Notes: a model not told the origin generated them from the sequence alone. Counted from the stretch's first letter, positions 21,515-32,445 are shown. The stretch is DNA of 64,000 nt from Heterobasidion occidentale (GCA_039111635.1 JBCAQO010000009.1:1736001-1800000); one strand, 5' to 3'. Numbers and translations: made by a program.

Positions 21515-24079
21515 CTAATGCGGCAGATCCTCCAATCCCATCAAGCTGCAGCAAATCTTCACCTTCTCAGGTGGAACAGCCTTCGTCAGGATGTCCGCAG
21601 CGTTGTCCGCAGTAGGAACGTAGGCTGGCGCAATCACACCAGCCTCTACCTGGTCCCTGAGCCAAAAGAAACGAAGATCGAGATGCTTCATCCGCCCATG
21701 GTGCTCTGGATTCTTGCTAACTGCAACAGCCGACTGGTTATCAACGCGGAGAATCGACGGCTCAGACAGGGAGTAGCCAAGTTCAGTGAGCAAATTGCGC
21801 ATCCAGACGATCTCCCGGCCCGCATCAACGGCAGCAATGAATTCCGCCTCTGTGGTCGACTGTGCAACCAGTCCCTGAAGCTTGGAGCTCCAGCTGATCG
21901 CTCCAGAGCCAATGCGCAACACATATCCACTGGTGGACCGTCCGTTGTCAGGGTTGCCTGCATGATCAGCATCACAGAACGAGGTGAAGAGCTCCTTGGA
22001 GTCAGTGGGGCCATAGACGAGTCGATAATCCAGGGTGCCTCTCAGATAGCGAAACAAATGCTTCACAGACTTCCAGTGCGCAATCCCAGGATTTGAGTTG
22101 AAGCGGCACAGGACAGAGACCGTGTGGGCGATGTCAGGACGAGTGGCGAGTGCAAGGAACAGCAAGGAACCAACAGCAGAGATATAGGGAACCTTCTTCA
22201 TGTACTCCTTGTCCTCAGTCGATACAGGGGCCATGGAGACAGAGAGATTGGTGCCAGGGACCATGGGGGTCTTCACAGGGGTTGAGTCGGCCTGTCCGTA
22301 ACGCTCCAGCATGTCTAGGATGTACTGGCGCTGGGAGAGCATCAGGCGACGATTGGGGCGATCCCTAGCAATCTCTATCCCAAGAAGAGCGGTGGTGGGT
22401 CCCAAATCGCGAAGCTTGAACGACCTAGAGAGCTCAACAACAAGATCATCGAGCAGGGACAGGGAATTCGACGCAAATGTGCAGTCATCCACAAAGACTG
22501 GCAGAATGACCTTGACCTGATCCTTGGCATAGACATAGATGCTGTTGTCAGAGTAGATCGCCTTGAATCCCATGCGCTCCAGTACCGCCTTGAGCTTCCT
22601 GTACCACAGCCGACTCGCCTGCTTCAGCCCATACAAGCCCTTCATCAAGCGACACACCATCTCAGGACCTCCCTGCTCAAATCCCTCAGGCTGCTCCATA
22701 TACACCACAGTGTCCAGATCGCCATTGATAAACGCATGGGAGATGTCCACAGAGCGCAGGTGAAAGTCCTCGAGGGCAGAGAGGGCAAGGATAGCACGAA
22801 TGGCTGCAAACTTGGCTGTGGGGGCGAATGTCTCGAAATAATCGAATCCAGGGCGCTGACTGAAGCCCTTGGCGACGAGACGAGCCTTGTAGCGTTCGAC
22901 AGAGCCATCCGTGTTGTGCTTCACCTTGAAAACCCAACGAGAACCGATCGCCTTGCAGCCCTCAGGGAGTGGAACAATGTCCCAGGTGCGATTCCGAGCA
23001 TGCGCCTCCATCTCTTCCTCTGCCGCCTTCTGCCACTCATCTGCATCAGGGCGCTTCATTGCCTGACGATACGTCGAGGGCTCAGCCTTTTCTGTACCAG
23101 AGGTGAACAGGGCACGCTCGACTTCAGCCAGAAATGCGTCCTCAACAATGGGTTCCATCTCTGCATCCCCAGAAGCATCAGGGGCGTCCTCAGCGGAGTC
23201 TGAATGAGCATCATCGTCTGCAGGCAGCGTCCTAAGCTTCCACCATTCACCAGGAGCGCGACGAGTGCGAGTGGAGCGTCGAGTAACAGATGGACCTGGT
23301 TCAGGGGTGGCAGAGCGATTCCTAGAGCGTGTTCTGAGAGCAGGAGGTGGCGCTGGAATGACAGGAGGAGGAGCATCAGGAGGGACAACAACAGGAGCAA
23401 GAGGTGGAGGAGGTGCTGGGTCTGGCACAGGATGATCCTGATCGATGGGAGCGTCTTCCAGGTGACCAGCAGGAGGAGGAGGATCCACTTCCCCCCCCAG
23501 AATCGGCACCGGATCCACATCTGCATCCCAAAGACTGAACAGAGACGAAGGAGGAGGGGTGGCAGACTGGGTGTTAGCATCAAAGTGGCGAGTCCCAGGA
23601 AAGAATCGCTCATCAAAGTCTGCCCTTTCCGAAATGATGACCTTCCGAGTTGCAGGATTGTAGAACTTCCACGCCTTGTAGCCATCAGGGTACCCAATAA
23701 ACACGCACTTCTCCATATGCGATCCAAATCCATCCCTTTTGTCCCTCTGCACATGCACATAAGCCAAGCAGCCCCAGACCCGCAAGTGCGAAACATCCGG
23801 TTTCTTTCCATGGACCATCTCAAATGGCGTCTTGCCCTTCAGGGTAGATGTCCAGAGTCGATTCCAGACGTGCACATAAGCGGCAAGAGCCTCGCCCCAG
23901 AAAACAAGTGGCAAATGGGATTCAGAGAGCATAGCAGTGAGAGCCTCCATGATGGTGCGATTGGCACGCTCTGCCACGCCGTTCTGCTGTGGCCGATTGC
24001 GCGCTGTGTGCCTCCTAGCGATCCCATGCTCCAAACAAAACGAGTCCCAGGCATTGGACATGTACTCTCCTCCCTTGTC
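21515..24079 (-). CDS. outer copia pol, C-terminal part: integrase core, RT, RNase H
   Basis: One open frame reading towards low coordinates. It begins at the break with KGGEYMSNAWDSF, so the second catalytic Asp lies just across the junction. Then come integrase NGVAERANRTIMEAL (catalytic Glu), the C-terminal integrase motif VSHLRVWGCLAYVH, a Pro-rich linker (DPAPPPPLAPVVVPP), and RT with RWVFKVKHNTDGSVERYKAR, FAPTAK, LMKGLYGLKQASRLWY and FVDDCTFAS as the YVDD-equivalent. RNase H follows (FCDADHAGNPDNGRSTSGY, STTEAEFIAA, HLDLRFFWLRD). Stop at 21,515-21,517, followed by a purine-rich tract near the LTR. The N-terminal half lies at 29,690-31,434. No stops are seen, unlike the inner copy. Confidence 0.93.
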   Translation of the reverse strand, partial: DKGGEYMSNAWDSFCLEHGIARRHTARNRPQQNGVAERANRTIMEALTAMLSESHLPLVFWGEALAAYVHVWNRLWTSTLKGKTPFEMVHGKKPDVSHLRVWGCLAYVHVQRDKRDGFGSHMEKCVFIGYPDGYKAWKFYNPATRKVIISERADFDERFFPGTRHFDANTQSATPPPSSLFSLWDADVDPVPILGGEVDPPPPAGHLEDAPIDQDHPVPDPAPPPPLAPVVVPPDAPPPVIPAPPPALRTRSRNRSATPEPGPSVTRRSTRTRRAPGEWWKLRTLPADDDAHSDSAEDAPDASGDAEMEPIVEDAFLAEVERALFTSGTEKAEPSTYRQAMKRPDADEWQKAAEEEMEAHARNRTWDIVPLPEGCKAIGSRWVFKVKHNTDGSVERYKARLVAKGFSQRPGFDYFETFAPTAKFAAIRAILALSALEDFHLRSVDISHAFINGDLDTVVYMEQPEGFEQGGPEMVCRLMKGLYGLKQASRLWYRKLKAVLERMGFKAIYSDNSIYVYAKDQVKVILPVFVDDCTFASNSLSLLDDLVVELSRSFKLRDLGPTTALLGIEIARDRPNRRLMLSQRQYILDMLERYGQADSTPVKTPMVPGTNLSVSMAPVSTEDKEYMKKVPYISAVGSLLFLALATRPDIAHTVSVLCRFNSNPGIAHWKSVKHLFRYLRGTLDYRLVYGPTDSKELFTSFCDADHAGNPDNGRSTSGYVLRIGSGAISWSSKLQGLVAQSTTEAEFIAAVDAGREIVWMRNLLTELGYSLSEPSILRVDNQSAVAVSKNPEHHGRMKHLDLRFFWLRDQVEAGVIAPAYVPTADNAADILTKAVPPEKVKICCSLMGLEDLPH
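24075..24079. repeat. target duplication TTGTC, left copy
   Basis: A 5-bp duplication flanking the inner copia; partner at 29,690-29,694. Removing one copy restores the integrase reading ALQDDKGGEY. Confidence 0.92.
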
Positions 24080-24610
24080 TGTTGTTTGTGGCCATTCTGG
24101 TTGATGTGGCATGGGTGCCACATGCGTGCCACCTATGGGACTCATTGATTACTCGCCTCTGCAGCTGGGAGCGGCCCTAGAGCCACTCCCAGAGCGGGTA
24201 TATTGCTTTCTTTCCCCTTTTGGACTGTCTCACTTTGTTTCCACCTTGTCTCACTTTGTTTCAGTTGTTTCACCGGGTTAGCCGCCTGAGGCGGTCCTGT
24301 GTGATGTCATTGACACTCCGGACCGACCTCCAGGTGGAGCCTTTGACCGCTTTGTAAGGTGGACCACCTGTAATGACCCGTTGATGTCATACCTTCCTTT
24401 TTCGTTTCTTATTGTTCTCTGTAGCTTAAATACCCGTGGTCCGAGGGCGATTCTTTCTTCAGACTCTTACCCTCTGGACCACAGGTGCGCTCCCTTCTGT
24501 TCTTTGTATCTACTTCAGACTCTTACCCTCTGGACCACAGTCCTGTCGTTATAGAGCTTCTTTTTGGCACTCTCTCTGTGCCAGTCGCTTCATTCTCACT
24601 GCGCTCAACA
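24080..24610 (+). repeat. inner copia 5' LTR
   Basis: 531 bp, TGTTGTTTGTGGCC...CGCTCAACA. AGCTTAAATACC at about 24,423 may serve as the TATA region. The ACTCTTACCCTCTGGACCAC block occurs twice near the 3' end. Confidence 0.95.
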
Positions 24611-24803
24611 GGTTATGGGCCCTGCGCTCTAGCGACTTTGCTCTACATCGTTTTATCGACACTTTCTGGTCTCCCATCTGCTGTGCCACTCCTTTCTGGC
24701 CACACCCCATTGCTGCCACATCTTCCCCATTGCTTTCCTGCCTTTCCTATCATCCCACATCGCTTCCAACACCTTTCCCTGCTCGTGCCACTCGTGCCAC
24801 ACC

Positions 24804-26804
24804 ATGTCTGACCCCTCATTTGCTCTCCCTTCCGTCTCCCCTCTCAATAATCGCAACTATCCTTCCTGGTCCAAGGAGATCAAGGCCTGGCTTCGTCTCA
24901 AAGGCCTGTGGCTTTTGGTCTCTGGTGATGAGACAGCCCCTGTTGGCTCGAAGGAGAAGCCTGCTGAGGCAAAGGAGGTGGCAGAGTGGAAGAGGAACGC
25001 TCAGAAGGCTGCTGGTGCGCTCTTACTTTCGGTTGAGGAGCAGTTCAGAGGCGTCTTGGATGGCATTGAGGACGACCCCATCGCTATTTGGACCACATTG
25101 GAGGAGCAGTTCAACAAGAAGTCTGCTGGATCGCGTTTCAACGCGATGGAGGACCTCTTTTCGATCAAGAAGCGCAACGATGAGTCCCTCCAGTCCCTCA
25201 TTCATCGTGTGGACGAGTCTATGCGCGTCCTGAAGAACCTCCGCGACTCTGGCTTCGATCTCAAGAAGCAGGACGAGGAGCTCACTTGCATGGCGCTCTT
25301 GTGGTCTCTCCCCTCCGAGTTTGACACCTTCCGCTCCTCCCTCAGTCTCATGGACGTCTTGTCTCGCTCCAAGCTCGAGGACGCGTTCAGGCGCGAGGAT
25401 TTGAACCGTGCGCGTCGTTCTGATGCCACAGACTCTGCACAGGCCCTTGTGGCATCCTTTCCTTCATCCTCCTCCTCTTCCTCCACCTCCTACAGACGTT
25501 CCAGGCCACCCAGGAAGCAGTACAAGTGCGACTTCTGCGGTGTCACTGGCCACACTGATGACAGGTGCTTCAAGAGGATCAATGAGGAGCTGAAGAAGTC
25601 CAAGCCACAGCAGGCCCACTCGGTTCAGGCCTCTGAAGCCTCTGGTCCCATGCAGTTTGCAGGCAATGCAAGTTTTCGTTCCCCTGCTCCATCCCCTTCG
25701 TCCACAGCATCCTCACTCGTCACTGACCTCGATTGGAACGCGGACACAGGTGCGACCTCTCATATGACACCCCATCGACACTGGCTTCGCCACTATCGTC
25801 CCTTTGTCGTCCCCATTCGTCTTGCAGACTCGTCTGTCATCTACTCTGCTGGTGTTGGGACTGTGGTGTTCAATCCGGTCGTTGGAGGCAAAAGGGCGCA
25901 GTCTGTGGAGTTCTCAAACGTCCTGCACGTCCCTGATCTTGGCTGTAATCTCCTGTCTGTGCTGTATTTGACTCAGCACAAGCACTTCTCTGTGCTAATA
26001 GAAGGATGTTCGATGCATTTCTCCCGGGACGGTGCAGTGTGGTTTATGGCGATCGTTCCTGATGGTTCCAACAACGCCTATCTCCAAGGGACCACCTCCA
26101 CCGTTGTTTTGCAGTCTGCTGGTGCCGCTTCTACTCTCCCTCTCGATTGGTCCCTGTGGCATCGTCGTCTCTGCCACCACCACCATGCTGGAGTGCAGAA
26201 GATGGTCAAGGAACGACTCGTTACTGGTCTACAGCTCGATTCGGACGTGCAGCCTGACCCTGTGTGCGAGCCCTGTCTCTCTGGCAAGATGCACGCTCAC
26301 CCCTTCCCCTCCACTGGCTCTGTCACCTCCAAGCCGCTTGAACTCGTCCATTCTGATCTCCATGGTCCTCTCCCTGTTGCCACTCACTCTGGAATGCGCT
26401 ACTGGATCACCTTCATTGATGAGTTCACCAAGCTCAAGGTCGTCTATGTCCTGCGCTTGAAGAGCGACGCGTTTGAGGCCTTCAAGCGCTACAAGGCCTA
26501 TGTGGAGAATCTGACTGGACAGCGCATTTTGGCTTTGCAGGATGACAAGGGAGGAGAGTACATGTCCAATGCCTGGGACGCGTTTTGTTTGGAGCATGGG
26601 ATCGCTAGGAGGCACACGGCGCGCAATCGGCCACAGCAGAACGGCGTGGCAGAGCGTGCCAATCGCACCATCATGGAGGCCCTCACCGCTATGCTCTCTG
26701 AATCGCGTTTGCCACTTGTGTTCTGGGGCGAGGCTCTTGCCGCTTATGTGCACGTCTGGAATCGACTCTGGACGTCTACCCTGAAGGGCAAGACGCCATT
26801 TGAG
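24804..26804 (+). CDS. inner copia gag, protease and integrase (N-terminal half of gag-pol)
   Basis: The start MSDPSFALPSVSPLNNRNY lies 194 bp after the LTR. Order: gag of the UBN2 type (YPSWSKEIKAWLRLKGLW, then IWTTLEEQFNKKSAG and LLWSLPSEFDTFRSSL); zinc knuckle CDFCGVTGHTDDRC (C-x2-C-x4-H-x4-C); protease WNADTGATSHMTP with the DTG active site; pre-integrase LWHRRLCHHHH and CEPCLSGK; integrase SDLHGPL, DDKGGEY and NGVAERAN, the D, D, E catalytic positions. The frame is open to about 26,804 (KGKTPFEM). It then degenerates relative to the outer copy, which reads VHGKKPDVSHL at this point. Confidence 0.93.
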
Positions 26805-27900
26805 ATGAGAGCGGTCCATGAAAGAAACCGAGATGTTTCGCACTTGCTGTCTGGGGCTGCTTGGCTTATGTGCATGTGCAGAGGGACAAAGGGATGGATT
26901 TGGAATCGCATATGGAGAAGTGCGTGTTTATTGGGTACCCTGATGGCTACAAGGCGTGGGGAAGTTCTACAATCCTGCCCGACTCGAAGGTCAATTTTTT
27001 CGGAAAGGGCAGACTTTGATGAGCGATTCTTTCCTGGGACTCGCCACTTTGATGCTAACACCCAGTCCTGCCACCCCTACTCCATCGTCTCTCTTCAGTC
27101 TATGGGATGCAGATGATGATCCGGTGCTGGTTCTGGGGGGGGAAGCAGATGCTCCTCCTCCTGCTGGTCACCTGGAAGACGCTCCCATCGATCAGGATCA
27201 TCCTGTGGCAGACCCAGCACCTCCTCCACCTCTTGCTCCTGTTCTTGTCCCTCCTGATGCTCCCCCTCCTGTCATTCCAGCACCACCTCCTGCTCTCAGA
27301 ACACGCTCTAGGAATCGCTCTGCCACCCCTGAACCAGGTCCATCTGTACTCGACGCTCCACTCGCACTCGTCGCGCTCCTGGTGAATGGTGGAAGCTTAG
27401 GACGCTGCCTGCAGACGATGATGCTCATTCGGACGCCGCTGAGGACGCCCCTGATGCTTCTGGAGATGCAGAGATGGAACCCATTGTTGAGGACGCATTT
27501 CTGGCTGAAGTCGAGCGTGCCCTGTTCACCTCTGGTACAGAAAAGGCTGAGCCCTCGACGTATCGTCAGGCAATGAAGCGCCCTGATGCAGATGAGTGGC
27601 AGAAGGCGGCAGAGGAAGAGATGGAGGCGCATGCTCGGAATCGCACCTGGGACATTGTTCCACTGCCTGAGGGCTGCAAGGCGATTGGTTCGCGTTGGGT
27701 TTTCAAGGTGAAGCACAACACGGATGGCTCTGTCGAGCGCTACAAGGCTCGTCTCGTCGCCAAGGGCTTCAGTCAGCGCCCTGGATTCGATTATTTCGAG
27801 ACATTTGCCCCCACAGCCAAGTTTGCAGCCATTCGTGCCATCCTTGCTCTCTCTGCCCTGAGGACTTCACCTGCGCTCTGTGGACATCTCCCATGCGTTT
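26805..27900 (+). pseudogene. inner copia pol middle part with clustered frame breaks
   Basis: Compared with the intact outer copy, this stretch has several small insertions and deletions. After KGKTPFEM the bases read GAGATGAGAGCGGTCC where the outer copy has GAGATGGTCC. Others lie in the 26,830-27,000 region, near 27,348 (the RRSTRTRR segment disturbed) and near 27,858 (SALRTSPALC instead of SALEDFHLRSV). Between the breaks the family sequence is well preserved (DSFLGLATLMLTP in one frame, AAEEEMEAHARNRTWDIVP in another). Confidence 0.85.
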
Positions 27901-29115
27901 ATCAATGGTGATCTGGACACTGTGGTTTATATGGAGCAGCCTGAAGGATTTGAGCAGGGAGGACCTGAGATGGTGTGTCGCTTGATGAAGGGCTTGTATG
28001 GGCTGAAGCAGGCGAGTCGGCTATGGTACAAGAAGCTCAAGGCGGCACTGGAGCGCATGGGATTCAAGGCGATCTACTCTGACAACAGCATCTATGTCTA
28101 TGCCAAGGATCAGGTCAAGGTCATTCTGCCAGTCTTTGTGGATGACTGCACTTTTGCATCGAATTCCCTGTCCCTGCTCGATGATCTTGTTGTTGAGCTC
28201 TCTAGGTCGTTCAAGCTTCGCGATTTGGGACCCACCACCGCTCTTCTTGGGATAGAGATTGCCAGGGATCGCCCCAATCGTCGCCTGATGCTCTCCCAGC
28301 GCCAGTACATCCTAGACATGCTGGAGCGTTACGGACAGGCCGACTCGACCCCTGTGAAGACCCCCATGGTCCCTGGCACCAATCTCTCTGTCTCCATGGC
28401 CCCTGTATCGACTGAGGACAAGGAGTACATGAAGAAGGTTCCCTACATCTCTGCTGTTGGTTCCTTGCTGTTTCTTGCACTCGCCACTCGTCCTGACATT
28501 GCCCACACGGTCTCTGTCCTGTGCCGTTTCAACTCGAATCCTGGGATTGCGCACTGGAAGGCTGTGAAGCATTTGTTTCGCTATCTGAGAGGCACCCTGG
28601 ATTATCGACTCGTCTATGGCCCCACTGACTCCAAGGAGCTCTTCACCTCGTTCTGTGATGCTGATCATGCAGGCAACCCTGACAACGGACGGTCCACCAG
28701 TGGATATGTGTTGCGCATTGGCTCTGGAGCGATCAGCTGGAGCTCCAAGCTTCAGGGACTGGTTGCACAGTCGACCACAGAGGCGGAATTCATTGCTGCC
28801 GTTGATGCGGGCCGGGAGATCGTCTGGATGCGCAATTTGCTCACTGAACTTGGCTACTCCCTGTCTGAGCCGTCGATTCTCCGCGTTGATAACCAGTCGG
28901 CTGTTGCAGTTAGCAAGAATCCAGAGCACCATGGGCGGATGAAGCATCTCGATCTTCGTTTCTTTTGGCTCAGGGACCAGGTAGAGGCTGGTGTGATTGC
29001 GCCAGCCTACGTTCCTACTGCGGACAACGCTGCGGACATCCTGACGAAGGCTGTTCCACCTGAGAAGGTGAAGATTTGCTGCAGCTTGATGGGACTGGAG
29101 GATCTGCGGCATTAG
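27880..29115 (+). CDS. inner copia reverse transcriptase (C-terminal part) and RNase H
   Basis: An open frame with DISHAFINGDLDTVVYMEQP, LMKGLYGLKQASRLWY, the FVDD active site (VFVDDCTFAS), LGIEIARDR, then RNase H motifs FCDADHAGNP, STTEAEFIAAVDAGRE and HLDLRFFWLRDQ. It ends with a TAG at 29,113-29,115, 43 bp before the 3' LTR. Almost the same protein as the outer copy. It is cut off from its gag-pol start by the breaks at 26,805-27,860. Confidence 0.9.
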   Translation: MDISHAFINGDLDTVVYMEQPEGFEQGGPEMVCRLMKGLYGLKQASRLWYKKLKAALERMGFKAIYSDNSIYVYAKDQVKVILPVFVDDCTFASNSLSLLDDLVVELSRSFKLRDLGPTTALLGIEIARDRPNRRLMLSQRQYILDMLERYGQADSTPVKTPMVPGTNLSVSMAPVSTEDKEYMKKVPYISAVGSLLFLALATRPDIAHTVSVLCRFNSNPGIAHWKAVKHLFRYLRGTLDYRLVYGPTDSKELFTSFCDADHAGNPDNGRSTSGYVLRIGSGAISWSSKLQGLVAQSTTEAEFIAAVDAGREIVWMRNLLTELGYSLSEPSILRVDNQSAVAVSKNPEHHGRMKHLDLRFFWLRDQVEAGVIAPAYVPTADNAADILTKAVPPEKVKICCSLMGLEDLRH

Positions 29116-29158
29116 GAGGGTGTTTTGGACGCTCTAGAGGCGTGCAATCAGGAGGGTG

Positions 29159-29689
29159 TGTTGTTTGTGGCCATTCTGGTTGATGTGGCATGGGTGCCAC
29201 ATGCGTGCCACCTATGGGACTCATTGATTACTCGCCTCTGCAGCTGGGAGCGGCCCTAGAGCCACTCCCAGAGCGGGTATATTGCTTTCTTTCCCCTTTT
29301 GGACTGTCTCACTTTGTTTCCACCTTGTCTCACTTTGTTTCAGTTGTTTCACCGGGTTAGCCGCCTGAGGCGGTCCTGTGTGATGTCATTGACACTCCGG
29401 ACCGACCTCCAGGTGGAGCCTTTGACCGCTTTGTAAGGTGGACCACCTGTAATGACCCGTTGATGTCATACCTTCCTTTTTCGTTTCTTATTGTTCTCTG
29501 TAGCTTAAATACCCGTGGTCCGAGGGCGATTCTTTCTTCAGACTCTTACCCTCTGGACCACAGGTGCGCTCCCTTCTGTTCTTTGTATCTACTTCAGACT
29601 CTTACCCTCTGGACCACAGTCCTGTCGTTATAGAGCTTCTTTTTGGCACTCTCTCTGTGCCAGTCGCTTCATTCTCACTGCGCTCAACA
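29159..29689 (+). repeat. inner copia 3' LTR
   Basis: 531 bp; no difference from the 5' LTR at 24,080-24,610 was seen on direct comparison. It ends at the TTGTC duplication (29,690-29,694). Confidence 0.95.
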
Positions 29690-31434
29690 TTGTCATCCTG
29701 CAAAGCCAAAATGCGCTGTCCAGTCAGATTCTCCACATAGGCCTTGTAGCGCTTGAAAGCCTCAAACGCGTCGCTCTTCAAGCGCAGGACATAGACGACC
29801 TTGAGCTTGGTGAACTCATCAATGAAGGTGATCCAGTAGCGCATTCCAGAGTGAGTGGCAACAGGGAGAGGACCATGGAGATCAGAATGGACGAGTTCAA
29901 GCGGCTTGGAGGTGACAGAGCCAGTGGAGGGGAAGGGGTGAGCATGCATCTTGCCAGAGAGACAGGGCTCGCACACAGGGTCAGGCTGCACATCCGAATC
30001 GAGCTGTAGACCAGTAACGAGTCGTTCCTTCACCATTTTCTGTACCCCAGCATGGTGGTGGTGGCAGAGACGACGATGCCACAGGGACCAATCGAGAGGG
30101 AGAGTAGAAGCGGCACCAGCAGACTGCAAAACAACGGTGGAGGTGGTCCCTTGGAGATAGGCGTTGTTGGAACCATCAGGAACGATCGCCATAAACCACA
30201 CTGCACCGTCCCGGGAGAAATGCATTGAAGATCCTTCTATTAGCACAGAGAAGTGCTTGTGCTGAGTCAAATACAGCACAGACAGGAGATTACAACCAAG
30301 ATCAGGGACATGCAGGACGTTTGAGAACTCCACAGACTGCGCCCTTTTACCTCCAACGACCGGATTGAACACCACAGTCCCAACACCAGCAGAATAGATG
30401 ACAGACGAGTCTGCGAGACGAATGGGAACGACGAAGGGACGATAGTTTCGAATCCAGTGGCGATGGGGTGTCATATGAGAGGTCGCACCTGTGTCCGCGT
30501 TCCAATCGAGGTCAGTGACGAGTGAGGAGGCTGCGGACAAATGGGATGGAGCAGGGGAACGAAAACTTGCATTGCCTGCAAACTGCATGGGACCAGAGAC
30601 TTCAGGGGCCTGAACCGAGTGGGCCTGCTGTGGCTTGGACTTCTTCAGCTCCTCATTGATCCTCTTGAAGCACCTGTCATCAGTGTGGCCAGTGGCACCG
30701 CAGAAATCGCACTTGTACTGCTTCCTAGGTGGCCTGGAACGTCTGTAGGAGGTGGAGGAAGAGGAGGAGGATGAAGGAAAGGATGCCACAAGGGCCTGTG
30801 CAGAGTCTGTGGCATCAGAACGACGCGCACGGTTCAAATCCTCGCGCCTGAACGCGTCCTCGAGCTTGGAGCGAGACAAGACGTCCATGAGACTGAGGGA
30901 GGAGCGGAAGGTGTCGAATTCGGAGGGGAGAGACCACAAGAGCGCCATGCAAGTCAGCTCCTCGTCCTGCTTCTTGAGATCGAAGCCAGAGTCGCGGAGG
31001 TTCCTCAGGACGCGCATAGACTCGTCCACACGATGAATGAGGGACTGGAGGGACTCATCGTTGCGCTTCTTGATCGAAAAGAGGTCCTCCATCGCATTGA
31101 AACGCGATCCAGCAGACTTCTTGTTGAACTGCTCCTCCAATGTGGTCCAAATAGCGATGGGGTCGTCCTCAATGCCATCCAAAACACCTCTGAACTGCTC
31201 CTCAACCGAAAGTAAGAGCGCACCAGCAGCCTTCTGAGCGTTCCTCTTCCACTCTGCCACCTCCCTTGCCTCAGCAGGCTTCTCCTTCGTGCCAACAGGG
31301 GCTGTCTCATCACCAGAGACCAAAAGCCACAGGCCTTTGAGACGAAGCCAGGCCTTGATCTCCTTGGACCAGGAAGGATAGTTGCGATTATTGAGAGGGG
31401 AGACGGAAGGGAGAGCAAATGAGGGGTCAGACAT
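29690..31434 (-). CDS. outer copia gag, protease and integrase N-terminal part
   Basis: The other half of the outer element. ATG at 31,434 (MSDPSFALPSVSPLNN), gag, zinc knuckle CDFCGATGHTDDRC, protease WNADTGATSHMTPHRHW, pre-integrase LWHRRLCHHHHAG and integrase SDLHGPLPVATHSGMRYW. It is open up to LALQDD at 29,690, where the inner element begins. It joins in frame with 24,079 downwards. The sequence closely matches the inner copy, with a few residue changes (GTKEKPAEAREV against GSKEKPAEAKEV). Confidence 0.93.
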
Positions 31435-31628
31435 GGTGTGGCACGAGTGGCACGAGCAGGGAAAGGTGTTGGAAGCGATGTGGGATGATAGGAAAGGCAG
31501 GGAAAGCAATGGGGAAGATGTGGCAGCAAAGAGGTGTGGCCAGAAAGGTGTGGCACAGCAGATGGGAGACCAGAAAGAGTCGATAAAACAATGTAGAGCA
31601 AAGTCGCTAGAGCGCAGGGCCCATAACC

Positions 31629-32159
31629 TGTTAAGCGCAGTGACAATGAAGCGACTGGCACACAGAGAGTGCCAAAAAGAAGCTCTATAACGACAGGACT
31701 GTGGTCCAGAGGGTAAGAGTCTGAAGTAGATACAACGAACAGAAGGGAGCGCACCTGTGGTCCAGAGGGTAAGAGTCTGAAGAAAGAATCGCCCTCGGAC
31801 CACAGGTATTTAAGCTACAGAGAACAATAAGAAACGAAAAAGGAAGGTATGACATCAACGGGTCATTACAGGTGGTCCACCTTACAAAGCGGTCAAAAGC
31901 TCCACCTGGAGGTCGGTCCGGAGTGTCAATGACATCACACAGGACCGCCTCAGCCGGCTAACCCGGTGAAACAACTGAAACCAAGTGAGACAAGGTGGAA
32001 ACAAAGTGAGACAGTCCAAAAGGAGAAAGAGAGCAATATACCCGCTCTGGGAGTGGCTGTAGGGCCGCTCCCAGCTGCAGAGGCGAGTAATCAATGAGTC
32101 CCAAAGGTGGCACGCATGTGGCACCCATGCCACATCAACTAGAACGGCCACAAACAACA
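31629..32159 (-). repeat. outer copia 5' LTR
   Basis: 531 bp, near-identical to 20,941-21,471. It is followed at 32,160-32,164 by the duplication CATTG and then by gypsy 2 sequence. Confidence 0.93.
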
Positions 32160-32445
32160 CATTGAATAAGGCCTGCCTTATTGATGGTGTCATCGATGTT
32201 GCAAACATGGATAGGACAGTTCAAGGGGTAAGTTGAAAGATCGTGTCTTTGTACCCATTTCTCATTCACCAAAATCCCTTTGCAAGCCAAGTCAATGGCA
32301 GCTCTTGCTCCAGTGCTTCTTCCTTGAGTTGTTAATCACACATCAAGTCAGATGGGAGTAACAATATGGCTGTTCATTGCTCCGATTTGAATACATGACG
32401 GAAGTGCGTACTTGGGATTTCCTGCACCTCTCTCTTTGGCTGGGA
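32160..32445 (-). pseudogene. gypsy element 2, protease N-terminal side
   Basis: Reading down from about 32,440: TQGRSTGARAAIDLACKGI, then NEKWVQRHDLSTYPLNCPIH, then VCNIDDTINKAGLIQ ending exactly at the CATTG duplication. This matches the retropepsin-like region of gypsy elements (usually DSGCTG..., then a YNADGT-like motif) and continues at 20,935 with LTVKDRR. The active-site triad is altered here. A frame change and stops lie upstream. Confidence 0.75.

Larger units (their letters stand above)
24080..29689 (+). mobile_element. inner copia retrotransposon (plus strand), complete with both LTRs
   Basis: 5,610 bp, inserted in opposite orientation into the integrase of a member of the same family. 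The 531-bp LTRs (24,080-24,610 and 29,159-29,689) look identical by eye, and the duplication TTGTC flanks them. After the 5' LTR comes GGTTATGGGCCCTGC (candidate primer-binding site). Before the 3' LTR is a purine stretch AGGAGGGTG (candidate polypurine tract). Structurally complete, but pol carries several frame breaks. Confidence 0.95.
20941..32159 (-). mobile_element. outer copia retrotransposon (minus strand), interrupted by the inner copia
   Basis: Bounded by two 531-bp LTRs (20,941-21,471 and 31,629-32,159) in the same orientation, with TG...CA ends and a flanking 5-bp duplication CATTG. The internal region is minus strand. Its gag-pol frame starts at 31,434, is cut at 29,690 by the inner element, and resumes at 24,079 to stop at 21,515. 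With one TTGTC copy taken out the two halves join in frame, so this copy was a single open gag-pol frame of roughly 1,440 codons before the insertion. It sits inside gypsy element 2. Confidence 0.93.

Noticed and set aside
22736..24148. Long plus-strand frames over the outer copia (and minus frames over the inner copia)
   Set aside because: Antisense shadows of gag-pol; rich in Arg/Ser/Leu with no motif.
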